The position numbers and the translations under genes were made by a program. A stretch of 64,000 nucleotides of DNA from Jaapia argillacea MUCL 33604. Its lineage: Eukaryota; Basidiomycota; Agaricomycetes; Jaapiales; Jaapiaceae. The notes beneath the pieces are model-generated. The model ran no database searches. It was not told the DNA's origin and saw only the letters and a list, made by a program, of their open reading frames with translations. Positions 1 to 11,225 of this stretch are shown piece by piece. The stretch is taken from NCBI GenBank assembly GCA_000697665.1, contig KL197709.1, forward strand, positions 1,906,538 through 1,970,537. Direction: 5' to 3'. Positions within the stretch are counted from its first letter, which is position 1; every line of letters begins with the position of its first letter.

Positions 1-716
1 CTCCCTCTCGAAACAGCTTTGGTATTCCAACACGTGAACCGCGTCACCAACGCTTTACGAGCCAACTCGGGAGGTGGATGGGTGGGTTACAACCAACTCT
101 CCATTTATTTCCTTGTCGATCCGGCGGATATTGGTCATGTGAAGAAGGCCTGTGAGGTCTATCAACAGGTTGGGCTTTATCTATTTAGTTGTTTTGATTG
201 GCTACTGACGGTGAGATGGGTATGTAGGAAAGAGACACCCCGACACTATTCGTGGCTGTGAAGGATTTGCCGAAGGGTGCTAGGGTGGAGAAGCAGGCTT
301 TGCTCCATACTGGACGTTGTCTGATCACAGAAGATGATGGGACGACCCAACAACCACGAGTCCCTATTACCTACGAAGGCATGTCTGACACCTCCGTTTG
401 CGTCGGCTTAATGGGACTGACCCTTCACAGGTGATATGTCCTGGAACGGAGGGAGGATGCATTGGGAGATATCTCGCTTTGAAGATTCAAGCGCCTCAAC
501 CACTGTGATATGTTATCGAGGACAAGGTGACCCTCCCACAACATCCTACTCGACAAATGTGCCTTGTGTTGATTGTGAATCAGTCTCCGATAGAATGATC
601 CTTCGGCTGAAGAAGATTTTGAGCAACTTGTCTACATCCTCCATCAGGCTGTTCCACCGGCCCACGCAGCCTTCTTCAGGTTGGGATCATCCATACCCAG
701 ATTGACATCCCCCTAA
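1..716 (+). CDS. DPH6: Diphthine--ammonia ligase, C-terminal RidA-like part (5' truncated)
   Basis: The gene runs in from the left edge. Traced exons are 1-168, 228-378, 431-504 and 594-716 (TAA). The protein contains VFQHVNRVTNAL, then a segment with FVAVKDLPKGARVEKQALLHTG, typical of the second YjgF/RidA-like domain that follows the ATP-pyrophosphatase domain in fungal Dph6. Dph6 amidates diphthine on elongation factor 2, the last step of diphthamide synthesis, in the cytosol. Exon 2 to exon 3 requires a GC-AG intron (379-430, donor AAG|GCATGT); reading through instead gives a quick stop. The last exon was chosen because its frame stays open and reads FEQLVYILHQAVPPAHAAFF. Family assignment rests on remembered motif similarity; the N-terminal catalytic half lies outside the window. 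The exon at 431-504 and its intron are the least certain part of the model. Confidence 0.7.
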
Positions 717-996
717 TATCTGTTTAGCCTCATTCCTGTTCGCCGCCCTTTACGGGACCGAGAGCATACCACCAACCACACCAATACCATGTCGAACAAT
801 CTCGACGAGAGACGCGGACATTTGGGAATACGCCATATGTATCATCGGCAACTAACGTAAGACAAACAGCGAAAGCAAGCAAGCAGTGCGATATGGAGGT
901 ACATGTATGATACAAACAAAATGGAGAAACCAACGAGAGTAAACAAAGCACTGTAAAGAGAGTCCTTCAGTCCAGATCGAAAGATGGGAAGGGGTA

Positions 997-3588
997 TCAT
1001 GGTGAGCCCTCCTCCTTGAGGGCCCTCAACTCGCCGAGACGCCGTCTCATCTCCTTCTCTGTGCGAGTGGGAGGCACCATACGGGCAATGAGGGCGCCAA
1101 CCTGAACCAACGGACACATCAGTAGGTTACAGACAACAAAGGTTGATGGCGTACTAAAGTGCACATGCCGCCGAACCGCAACACCCATGCGACGCCATTC
1201 TTGCCAAAGTATACATTATGGCTATCAGGAGTGTCGGGAACATCAGCGTCAACAGCGTGGAAGATGGCACTGGATACCAATGCGACCTATACAGCGATAT
1301 GGTTAGCTACTACACGGTGGAAACGGCAAGTGAGACCAACAATGAACTGTGGGAACACAATTGCAAGATTGTGGATGCCGAGGACAGTACCACCGGCGAC
1401 AGGTGGTCTCTCTGGAATAGCATCCAGCTCCGCAGCATCCAAAGAGTGACGGCGAAGTAAAGGTTCACGCTCTCCTGCACCTGGTCGTCGCAAAGCCGGA
1501 GTGGATAGAACACGAATATGGGATGGACGCGGTAGGGACTCTCCCCGAGTCCTCGACGCAACCTCCGAATTATGTCCTTCCTCCATCTCCTTCAAGAACT
1601 AGAATGAAGGTAAGCATGAAATATGACATATGAAGAGGAGGTGTTGAGAGCGGACCTCCATGATGATGGCGAAGGGGACCCAACAAGCGACCGCCCAACA
1701 AATTCCAACAAGACTGATGAGAACAATTGCCTGGATGAAGTGACAATTAGCACGAAGTAATTTCTTTGACTGAGCATCTGCTTACTTGTGCGACGGTGGT
1801 GACGAAGAAGGTTGCGAAAGTTAGAAGGGTGAACAGTACCAGTGCGCCTGTCCAGATATTGCGCAACAAGAAGGGCATGAAGGGAAGTCTGAGTGGTTTG
1901 CCTTGGCGCGCAGCTTCCGATCTCCACTGGCGAACAGTTATTCTTAACCGGTTGATCTCTTCGTCTTCTGATTCATCTTCGTCCCCTTCTAGTAGTCGAA
2001 TATCTCGTCGGGCTAAATGCGGCAGCAAGGTACCCGCGCAGACAGCAACTGGAACAGGGAGTTAGAAATTTTGCAGAGGCCAGAGTAAAGTACTCACCGA
2101 TGCTGTACAAGAGCATTGCGAATTCGCCCGTCCGTGTTGCGAGATCATTATCTGGCTCAGCTTGTTTCTCGTACGCCATAACTTGTCCAACATAGGTTGT
2201 ACTATATCATGAAGTCAAATAGACACCCCACAAGAGCATAACGAACGGCGTACGCGTAAAATAGGAAGGGGAACCTTAAGAAGGATACAGATCAGATGGG
2301 TGGGGTGCCAAGAAAAAGCAGCTTACCATCCCATGAAAGCGAACACTTGAACAAAACAAACACGTCGAATGGGTTTCGGCAAGTCCAAGATGGCAGAGCG
2401 GATGTTCTTGAGAACATCACGCAACGTCCTATAGCCGCAGTTAGAATACTACCAAGGAAAGAAACACAGAACTACACGTACGCCTCTCTGTGGTGCATAG
2501 TCTTTCGAGCCTTCTCTTCTTGGGTGAAACAGGTGATCCACACGGTGAGGACAAGGATGGCCATCGCAATAATACAAAACTTGCGAAATTGATCGCCTCC
2601 AAGGAGCCTAATGATGGGTAAGCTAGCAAGTGGAAGGAAACCTGAAAGGTGATGAGGATAACGTGAGATCTGATAGGGGTCGAACATACCGAAGCCGAAG
2701 CCAATGATATTGCCTGCATGGGTCATTCTTCCGTGCCATGCATTGCCTGCACTCAGTTGATCTGAGGGGGTGATGTCTAACAGAAGGTTTCGCAGCGATG
2801 CTTGCAAAGCATTCAGGGCAAAGTCCAATAAATAGAAGGAGAAAATGGCCAAGCCGATAGCGGTGTTCGACACCTGGAACATTGTCAACTGGAGCCGTCA
2901 TTTCACAGGAAAGTGACTTGCCTGCTTGACTCGCTTAGGATCCCAGTCACCGGCTCCACCTCCTAGGAGGTCCACAATGAAAGCGGCCAGGTCTTGACAG
3001 TAGGCCAGAGTGAGAGTTGATACCACAAGTACAATTGTTGACGACACAACCCAATACCTCCGACGGTACTTGGATACGGAGGAGTCAGAGATGGCTCCTG
3101 TCAAGCTTGTGAGTGCATGGAAGGCTATGTAGGGGTTGAGTAGACGAACCGATTAAAGGCTGAGCAACCAGTCCGCTGATGGGCCCAGCTAGCCAGACCA
3201 GACTCGTGAGCTGCTCGGACAGGCCAAGGGAGAGGAGGAAAGGAGTTCCATATCTGTGGAATGCGAAAAGTTCGATGAGCCAAAGAACACCATTAGAGTC
3301 AACAATAAATTACCCAAGTTCAACGGTCCAAGCGATCTGAGCTCCGGCCATGGACACGCTCAACGTGATGAGGTTCCAAGTGGTCAACCGTCGCCTTCCA
3401 GGGTCCTCCTCACTAGGTGTCCTCTTCCGATAAATTTCCCGTATAATCTCAACCTCTCCTAGGTCCTCAATCCCATCGACCTCTCCCACCATGACGTTCT
3501 CCGAGGATTTGCGTTGTTTTGGCCGTGAGGGCCATGTAATCTGAGTGGTGGGGTCCTCGTCTGCGTTCGGGTCTGTGGGGAAAGCCAT
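997..3588 (-). CDS. GPH/SUT-family sugar:proton symporter (sucrose/alpha-glucoside transporter-like)
   Basis: Spliced membrane protein starting at 3588 with a soluble, acidic N-terminus of about 70 residues. The first membrane segment carries NLITLSVSMAGAQIAWTVELG, as in the SUT/GPH group of the major facilitator superfamily. Later pieces include LIGAISDSSVSKYRRRYWVV (loop 2-3 motif), the diagnostic SAGNAWHGRMTHAGNIIGFG, and an acidic hydrophilic loop (LLEGDEDESEDEEINRLR) before the second six-helix half. The C-terminal tail is basic and ends RRLGELRALKEEGSP. Such proteins import sucrose, maltose or related glucosides with protons across the plasma membrane. The substrate cannot be read from sequence. 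At least eight introns. An in-frame upstream Met exists (3738), but 3588 gives the normal N-terminus length. A general MFS transporter of unknown substrate is the alternative. Confidence 0.72.
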
Positions 3589-4686
3589 CACAGCTTCAAT
3601 GCTGGAAGGAAAGGCAGCAAGAAAAGAGCGCAGATGACGGGAATAGGCAGGGGACCAGTGTTGGCTGTAATAGAGCAGGCATGGAAAGGTGACACATCGG
3701 TGTTTGCCGGGGATCTGCCTCAAACGTGGTTGGCGCAACTACGGTACTCCGAGTCCTAGCACTGGTCTCGTCCTGCTGGTATCAGCGTGTATCAGCGTGT
3801 CTTTCTCTGGCTTTTATCATCCAAACTTCCCCGTCTCCAAATGCGTTCGCGGCGATCCAGCGGTTATCGCCCTTCACCACTATCTCGGAAGCGGTGTTGT
3901 GCGAGATCTTCACACTTATCGACCGATAATAATAACTGATGTGTTAGTACCCGTGGATTCTCCTCCTTCCATAGCATAACTTCGAGAAAGATTATATTCG
4001 AGACCAGTTTATGGAGTACAAACCCGAATCACCATTGGATAGAAACAAGGAACCGTGAATCCCATGTGGAAACAATTCGTTGTCACGAATCAGATGAGAT
4101 TACCTCTAGAGAACTCGAGGAAACTTGACTCGGCCAATCTCATCTCCTTCCACCCTCCTCCTAGCTGCGACCTTGAATTTTTGTGCGATAGTGATATTAC
4201 GATCATACACAAGAGGATCCTGCGATATCGCGGCCGCGAGATCCCAACGACAGGAGTGTCCGAGTCGAGGATAAGCTTAACCTTACCAGACCAAGGTCCC
4301 CAGTGCCTTCCCGGCCCCCGACAATGGTAAGTAACGGGAGAGAAAAGCGCAGACGTCCGAGGATGTGGACGGAAATAAGAGAGCTTGTATATGGAATCAA
4401 TAACGCTGTTTTAACTCACAGATATCCACATTGATGCACAGCCATGCCAAGGCATGGTGACTCAGTGAACAGTTAGACGTAAATCATCCATTTGAAGAGA
4501 AGCGGTGGATGCAGAGGCGAAGCAGCAATGTGTGGTGAGTCAGGTAAATGCGAGGGTGAATGTCCTATTGCAACAAAATGAAACACACAGCAAAGATCAC
4601 AGCATAGCGGACACAGATCTACAACAGTAACATCCCAGAAATCACGAAATCCATCGCACACAGTCGCACACCATCGTACACACTCG
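3589..4686. other. Intergenic stretch, no supported gene
   Basis: About 1.1 kb between the transporter start and the ankyrin-gene stop. It should hold the transporter promoter and the 3' UTR of the ankyrin gene, both on the minus strand. Short open frames on both strands (for example 4055-4330 plus) have no recognisable domain and no splice-supported extension. I see no repeat or RNA gene. Confidence 0.6.
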
Positions 4687-6768
4687 CTAACTCCGTAAAG
4701 ATGCCTGAGAATTACCTCTCCGATGCCCGCCCGCAGACAACGAAGAATCAATACTCGGTAGAGGTTTCGACAACAAATTGAAGGGTAATCTTCGTGTAAC
4801 AGTCGATATAGCACTACTCGCCATGCTACTGGACGCACTGGGTACGACGGTGGACGTGCTTGGAGGCTTAGATTCGGGGGGAGGTGGGAAATGTGCGTAA
4901 TCGCTTGGAGGACCTGTATAATCCTGTTCATCCTTCTGTCGACCTTTCAACGAGCCCTCCCGACTCATTGAAGGCCGCGGGGTGGCGTTTGCTGCCGAGT
5001 CTTCCGCAGGCTGAGAGGGAACAGATATGGGTGCGGGTCGTAATGGAGTAGGCGTCGTGCCAGATCGAGTACGAGGGGGCTCTTGGGTGGTGGTGATAAC
5101 AGGAGGAGGTAGAGTCGGACTTCGTAGTTGTGCTGCAGATGCTGAAGGCCGCAGTCGACGATCTGCAACTCCTTGCGTAATAGTGGACAATGGGGTACCA
5201 TTGCCATAGAAAGATGGGCCCTCAGGCATATCCTCGCTGCCGCTCCGACCCCGTGTTCGTCTCATGTATTTCTCCATCGCGTCAGCGTCTCGTTCTCGCA
5301 TTCGGTGAACGATTGGTGACAACGTAGAAGAATTATTCGCATTGCGCACGGTTGATGTGGATTGTGCAGGCGAATTGGTGGAAAAGGTCGCTGTACTACT
5401 TGACGTTGAAGAGCCAATCAGAGTAGCTGAAGTCGGTGGTACGTGGAAGAATGAACCGGACGAAGAGTTTGCAGACGGTTGTGATGGTGAGGATGTTGTT
5501 GATAACGAGGACTGGCTGGTCATTGGATGGCCAGGAACGAGATTATTGGCGTCATAATCTCCGCTATCTGAAGTGGCAGTTGTTCGGCTTCCTCCAGATC
5601 CACTACGCATCCGGGCTCCACTGAAAAAGTTGAGAGCCCTTGGGAACAAAGATGAAGGGTGGGAAGATGCGCTTGTAACAGAAGCTGCCGCTGCCGCTGT
5701 AGGCGGCGCCCCTCCCCACTCATTCCCTCTTGCAGCAGCTTGAGCAAAAACCTGCCGTCGAGCCTTCTTGTTATTCTCAAACTGTAATCGAGCGGTGTCC
5801 TGAAGAGTATCTCTCGTACTAAACCTAAATCACGTTATGAGCACCCATCACACGACTAAGGGGGCTGTACGCACGAGTATGCATAATCGGAGGCTGTGAA
5901 ACCTTCGTTGTTTCGAGCAGAATACTGACATCCTCGCTCAATGAGCAATTGGACGATCTAGAGGGAATATCAACATATATCCCCGCATAAAGACATAATC
6001 GCTCACTGGCACGTGCCCCCAAGCACTTGCACTGGATGAGTTTGGCATCAATATCAACACAGGCCGGATTGACGAAGAAACTGACTAGTGTAACGGCGTG
6101 TTTCCTTGATTGTCTGATAGATCATAATCTGCTCCCAAGTCGCAAAGCATCTGATAAACGCCTCTACGTGAGCTCAAACGCCGTCAGACCACCGAAATAG
6201 CAAAACGCACCCGAACAAGTTCCTCATTTCCCCTGAGCGACGCCACATGCAGCGCAGTCTTCCCTTGCGAGTTTGCCCAATCCAGGGTAAAAGGATAGCG
6301 GTCATAGTATAATCTCCCCATACGCAGCGCCGCAGCCATGAAATCGGGATTAGGAGGGAGTGAACTGTAGGGGCTCGATGCGGGGGGTTTCAGGTCAGCG
6401 AGGAGGATGAGGATAGTGTTGTTATCAGAGTCCTGGCGTCATACGTGGCGTGTATGTTAATGAGAATCATAAAGTGTATCCTGCGCCACTGAGACATACC
6501 TTGCTGAGCTCCTCATCATCGTGCCCAGCGCTAAGCAAGAACTCAAAGGTTTCTTCATGTCCAAGAATTGCCGCCCACGCTAGAGAAGTGAATCTACGAG
6601 GCGCAGAGTCCGGATTGCGCATGTCCGTCCTTTGAATGAGACGTTTCACAAGAAACAGGTTATTCTCTGCGGTGAACACCTCATCACCAAATATAACAGG
6701 GAATACGGGAGAAAAGACACACCTTTGACCGCCCTACGCAGCCTGGCAGTAGCGTCTTTCTCTGCCAT
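4687..6768 (-). CDS. Ankyrin-repeat protein with long Ser/Thr/Pro-rich C-terminus
   Basis: Start at 6768 gives MAEKDATARLRRAVK, spliced to ENNLFLVKRLIQRTDMRNPD and RRFTSLAWAAILGHEETFEFLL, a classic ankyrin helix pair. Further repeats follow: DWANSQGKTALHVASLRGNEELV and an ADYDLSDNQGN-like repeat. The last large exon (4687 to about 5830) encodes a low-complexity tail of about 350 residues, rich in Ser, Thr and Pro, with basic patches such as MRERDADAMEKYMRRTRGR. Ankyrin repeats mediate protein binding; the disordered tail with many SP/TP sites suggests phospho-regulation, but that is inference. I do not recognise a characterised orthologue. The gene is divergent from the STEEP1 homologue, sharing a promoter of about 225 bp. 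Exon limits in the middle are approximate. Confidence 0.75.
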
Positions 6769-6993
6769 GATAAGTTAAAGAAGAGAGCAGAATGAAGTTG
6801 ACCGTTAGTCTTGAGACCTTTGAATGACGCTTGGGGATGAAATGCCAAATAGCGCTCACGGCATGGCCGGAGAGCTCCGAAGCAAGCATTTCCACGCGAG
6901 CAACGATCTTTCCGTTGCGAAGTTCATCAAAGATTCATTTTGCAGAAGATCCTGTGGTGCTCCGCACAGAAAAGACTCTTGTTCCAGACGACC
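6769..6993. promoter_or_regulatory. Shared promoter between ankyrin gene and STEEP1 homologue
   Basis: This 225-bp interval separates two divergently oriented start codons (6768 minus, 6994 plus), so it must contain both core promoters and 5' UTRs. No TATA box is evident. Confidence 0.5.
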
Positions 6994-7688
6994 ATGCCCA
7001 AAGTTATTTCACGTTCTGCGGTCTCGTCGTCAACCGATGGTTCGTCTGTCTGCGTCTCGGCCGACTCTGATCACTCCTGACTTGCTGGTTAGCCCAGCCA
7101 ACTGCATCATCGGCAACTGCCCTCCGAGTTTACTGTAAGCCATACGTTCAACCCCCTATTTTGACCCAACTGAACTCACACAAACCCTTGATGAACAACA
7201 GATTGCATTTGTGGAGAATTTATCGTGCGTGCCTGAATCCCACTAGCCGTTGATATCCACCGACGAGTCCTCCCACGCATATGGATACACAGCTAGTCAT
7301 AGACAAGGCCCTTGCTTCTCTTCCCAGACGAAAAACAGACGGTGCCATCATCGTACGGTCACAAGACAATGACGAAGGAAAGGCAAGGGTGTTCAAGCTG
7401 AACGCCACATCGGGGGAACCGGTCCTTGTGGAAAGGTAGGTGCCTTGGCAAGTCAACTCGAGACGGATCTTTGGCTCATGCAGGGAGAATAGAGCCCAGG
7501 GACACGAGAGACAATATCGATTCACTTGCCCACGATGCACATTACCCATCGGATACCAGTCGACACCACCGCCTCCGAAGTCGGCACCGTACTTGTACAT
7601 TCTGAAGGGAGCACTGACACAGGCCCAAGGGCAGTTACCTGTGGACGCCTTCGACGGAGAGGATGCCGTTCAGGGACAACAATCCTAA
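6994..7688 (+). CDS. STEEP1: STEEP1 (UPF0428/CXorf56) homologue
   Basis: Five traced exons: 6994-7039, 7093-7134, 7202-7224, 7293-7435 and 7484-7688, together 152 codons plus stop with every phase matching. The protein begins MPKVISRS, like the animal family member, then ALRVYYCICGEFILVIDKAL across three splice junctions, then YRFTCPRCTLPIGYQ. The Cys pairs CxC and CPxC are probable metal ligands. In animals STEEP promotes STING exit from the ER; fungi lack STING, so the fungal role must be different or ancestral. Nuclear or splicing links have been suggested for the family, but I cannot infer them here. The protein is shorter than the human one (about 222 aa), lacking its charged C-terminus. 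Exon 3 is only 23 nt, so automated models may miss it. Confidence 0.85.
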
Positions 7689-8630
7689 TATTCATTCAGC
7701 TTACCGTAGGGATGGGACGTGATTCATCGAGTATTGACATACAGTAGATCACGAATTCCAACGGAAAGGTCACATTGCAAAGGCACATAGTCTGTCATTA
7801 CTCACAACAAGCGGTAAACATTTTACACGTCATTCAAGGGGTCAAGGTCCAGTAAACGAGTCAGTCGATTGACGTATCCTGGAGCATTGAAGGCGTTAGT
7901 ACGTGGCGTCAAGGAAGCAGAAAGACAAGTAAAGAAAAAATGACTCAGATACCGTTGTAGAAAAGTCAACTCATAACACAAGGTGTAGTAAGCACCAGGG
8001 TTCATACAGTGTGAATAAAGTTGTCATCACCGCCAAAGAAAACGAGAAGTTGGAAAAGAAACACCTGACTCACCATCATAAGACGCACCACATACCCCGG
8101 CGTTGAACGAGTCATCCTCAGACACATCAGTGTAGGGTGAAGCAGAAAAGAAAATTTGAAGGAAGTGATTATTTGGCATTGTTTTCCAAATGCACAACAA
8201 CAACACGCGCCACACGCGCCACCCATCAAACTCCGCTGCATTCACCTCTTCACATCGCACTGTCTGCACAATGGATTTCCTCGAGCATGTCTTGTCGGTC
8301 CCCCTGGCCATTCGTTTCCATCCCAACGCAATCCGTATCCTGGAAACGTATTTACTGCTGCTTGCGGTGGTAGGTCCCTGTAGATCAGCGCGTCAACAAC
8401 TGCCAAAGCGAGCAATTCTGCCTCGATCATCGCACATGCTATTTGGGCGTCAATCTCCTGCTGGATTGCCTCGCCCATCATGCGTGCATGCAGGTATATA
8501 TACGAGCCGTGTCTGACCGGTATGTCTCCATCAACAGCAGCATCACCATCTTCGACAATAGTCAAGAGCATTCTCTTCTCACCCAATTCTTTCTCCATAC
8601 CACATCCTCTCACAACACATATCACCGAGA
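7689..8630. other. Mostly unassigned region upstream of small ORF
   Basis: About 940 bp. The right part should hold the promoter of the small gene at 8631. On the minus strand, pieces around 8140-8080 (SPYTDVSEDDSFNAG or, in another frame, a TPGYVVRLMM-ending exon) and 7895-7823 (APGYVNRLTRLLDLDPLNDV then stop) could be exons of a short spliced gene. I could not build a full model or recognise a family, so no CDS is called. Confidence 0.4.
8495..8502 (+). promoter_or_regulatory. TATA-like element upstream of small ORF
   Basis: TATATATA lies about 130 bp before the ATG at 8631, a plausible distance for a fungal TATA box plus short 5' UTR. It supports real transcription of the small gene on the plus strand. 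Confidence 0.35.
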
Positions 8631-8867
8631 ATGTCTTCCTACTCTAGCACCAGCACCTTCTCTCTCTTCCCCACTACACCGTCCAGCCCTAATGCATTCT
8701 CCATCTTCTCCATCTCCCAATCACCACGAGACACCTTCGCCACTTTCGAAGCCCTCCGTCCTTCCACTAAATCAAACTGTAACGCTCAGCCTTCATCATC
8801 CAATAAGAAGAGCATCAGCGGGGCATCGAAGAAGTCGGGATTCTTGAAGAAATGGAGTGGGGTTTAA
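8631..8867 (+). CDS. Small Ser-rich basic protein, unknown
   Basis: An unspliced 78-codon frame starting in context CCGAGAATGTC. It encodes a Ser/Thr/Phe-rich protein (MSSYSSTSTFSLFPTTPSSP) with a basic C-terminus (KKSGFLKKWSGV). No signal peptide, no known domain. The same reading frame stays open past the TAA at 8865-8867 as far as 9167. A 63-nt intron (8857-8919, donor GTGGGG, acceptor TTCAG) would remove the stop and give a 157-aa product with a hydrophobic stretch ALAHIIAVNLAFARLG; phases fit but the donor is weak. A TATA-like box lies upstream. The start and the first 75 codons are fairly safe; the true C-terminus is not. Confidence 0.45.
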   Translation: MSSYSSTSTFSLFPTTPSSPNAFSIFSISQSPRDTFATFEALRPSTKSNCNAQPSSSNKKSISGASKKSGFLKKWSGV

Positions 8868-9031
8868 AGGGAGCCGGCACTGGTGTCGTGCTCTCTGGTG
8901 GAGGACGACGACGGTTCAGAGAAACTACCTTTGGCCTTGAGCCACTCCGAGTGCACCCGCATCGCACTTCGGCACACAAACAAACACACCAACGCTGCGC
9001 TTGCGCATATTATCGCCGTAAACCTCGCCTT

Positions 9032-9094
9032 TGCCCGATTGGGCATATCTATCATCGGCCTTCGGAAGGCCGACTGCCTTCAGGCGTCTGAAGG
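9032..9094. repeat. Three adjacent short inverted repeats (potential hairpins)
   Basis: Three inverted repeats in 63 nt: TGCCC/GGGCA (9032-9045, 4-nt loop), TCGGCCTTC G GAAGGCCGA (9055-9073, near-perfect palindrome) and CCTTCAG GCGT CTGAAGG (9077-9094). They sit 165-230 bp after the stop of the small ORF, so they could be 3' UTR structure, a processing site, or part of the alternative second exon. Confidence 0.6.
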
Positions 9095-9317
9095 AGGGAA
9101 TTTGGGTGGACGAGTGCGCCGTACGGGGGAGAGGGAGGAGCAGATATCTATTCCATGCCTAATCTAATCTACACTCCTCGCTGGAAATGAATTATACTTT
9201 TATTGTGTTCATCATATTGCCAGTCTGAGGATGCTCGAATCGGGCGCTTACGATGGTGGGCTGAAAGAAGTCTAGTGATTCAACTCCCTGAATAAAATAC
9301 ATCATAGTGGACTGTTC

Positions 9318-11225
9318 CTAGTTCAACCCCAGGCCTGCCCTGAGTGCGTTCGTCAAGTCCCAATGCTCAGTGTCTCCATGTACATCAAACATATTCACCC
9401 CCAAAATCCCCGCACTCTTCGCTAGTGTGGCTTTCAATCCCAAACTCTCCGGGTCGTCATAAGTGATTACCTGCTCCGCTCCATGAGAAGTCAGGAATGG
9501 TGTCGACGAGCATGAGTCCCAACGACGCGTGAATCCACCCGAGCCGGTAAAAGTCGGCTGGGTCGAAGGAGGGGTAGGGGCGGAACGGACAAGCGCGCCT
9601 TGATCGACAAGGTCGGAGAATTGTAGTTGACCGTTATTGGTCCCGCCGTCTTCATTCTTCAATATAACCGTCGAACCACCGGCGCGAACAAAGTGCCGAG
9701 AGTTTATGAGGGATCTTGTCCGAAGTGTTTCGGCGTAGGATTTTGAGATGTACCCGTATGATGGGACACCCAGGACGATCTTGCCGGCAGGAAAACCGGC
9801 AGAGGTCCATGCGTTTATTGCGGAGACTGCGTTCGCATCGGGTTGGGAGGAGTTGTGGCACCCGTTGCTCAGAGGGGCGTTGGGACCCGGAGTAGATGAC
9901 GCTAAAGTATGGAGTTAGAATTTAGTCGTCGATAAGGTAAGGTGAAAGATGCTTACATCCCCAAACATCATAGTTCATGATGAGAATCCAGTCCAAGACC
10001 GCAGCAAAGGAGCTAGCGTCCTTGATAGCATCTCCATCACTCCCAGAGAACGGTACGACCTGGGTAGCGGCAGATATCCTTGCAGTGGGAGGGAGTTGTT
10101 GGCGTAACAGAACGAGGAATAGATAAAAATTGTTGGTGTCAGAAGGGGATACGATATTCCCATCTTGTCCAGGTTGTCCAGGGTATTCCCAGTCGATGTC
10201 AATACCATCGAGGTTAAAAGTCTTGTAGGTCGCCAAAATATTCGAAACGAAAGTCTGCCGAGATTGCGAGGTAGCGACCGCAGGGGAGAAATATCTAAAC
10301 CAACCCAAACCATTAGCATATCATCCAAAGCCTAAGAGAATCCGATGGAAACTCACTTGCTACCAGTCCATCCCCCAATACTCAATTTCACCTTCTTCCC
10401 CCCTTTATGCGCAACAGCGACCAACCTCGTCAATAAAGCGGGTGCGCCGGGGTCATCCCAGCTTAACCCAAAGTTTTGGTTAGGAAGGGCGAAAGCGAAA
10501 TCTATCCAGTCGAATTTTGTGAAATCGATTTTCTCCGGAGGGAAGGTGGAGCCCGCCCAGTCGGGGTAGTAGGCCATGACGAGAGGGAGAACGGGGGCGA
10601 CATTTTTCGGCTCTGCGATGGGTGGGGTGAGGGAGTCCGGCGAAGGTGTCGGGGACGAAGAGGGATCATCCGTAGAGGATGCACTCTCAGTGAAGGAACT
10701 GTCGGTTGGGGAGGGTGTACCGCTAGCAAAGGCGGACAATATATCTGAAGAGGGCAGGGCGACGGTGGTAGACGGAGTGGGTGTGGCGGAGGGCGTTGGC
10801 ATAGGCGCAGCAGACGGCGAGAAGGCGTCCGGTCCGTACACAATCATCCCTTCAGCCACAACTGGAGTAGCCTTAGCTAGCTCCACAGAAGATGATGAAG
10901 GCTGTGAGACATCTGCAAAAGGTGGTAGGAAAGCCACTTCTGTATCGCCAACACCGGGTGGCTTCGTCGGTAAAGCTCCCATTGACGAAGTCGGAATGTC
11001 CTGTACCGAAAAGGGCGTCCGGGAAGACACATTGGTTGTGGAAGCAGTGACTGTTTCGGTAGTGGTGGTAGTTGTCTCCGTGAGGGCGAGTACGGCGTTG
11101 GCGCCGAGAGGACCAACGTCATTGACGAAAGCGAATGAGGGAGCGTGTGCATCTGCGTAAGGCAAGGGAGAGGACTTTGTAAAGAACGGGAGTGTCGATA
11201 GCACCAGGAAAGATATCGAAAGCAT
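9318..11225 (-). CDS. Secreted GH18 chitinase with Ser/Thr-rich N-terminal region
   Basis: Three exons traced on the minus strand: 11225-10357, 10294-9957 and 9901-9318, totalling 596 codons plus stop. An N-terminal signal peptide (MLSISFLVLSTLPFFTKSS) is followed by about 190 residues rich in Ser, Thr and Pro, probably O-glycosylated. The catalytic GH18 barrel starts near residue 215 (VMAYYPDWAG). It carries KLSIGGWTGSK and the complete active-site signature DGIDIDWEYPG, with the acid/base Glu in D-x-x-D-x-D-x-E. The late strands include WILIMNYDVWG and GVNMFDVHGD. It hydrolyses beta-1,4-GlcNAc polymers, for nutrition, mycoparasitism or wall remodelling. No chitin-binding module is visible; the Ser/Thr region sits N-terminal rather than C-terminal. 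No GPI signal at the end. Confidence 0.92.

Noticed and set aside
4473-4931. 152-codon minus-strand frame rich in Cys and His
   Set aside because: It overlaps the real 3' end of the ankyrin gene in another frame and has no ordered zinc-finger spacing.
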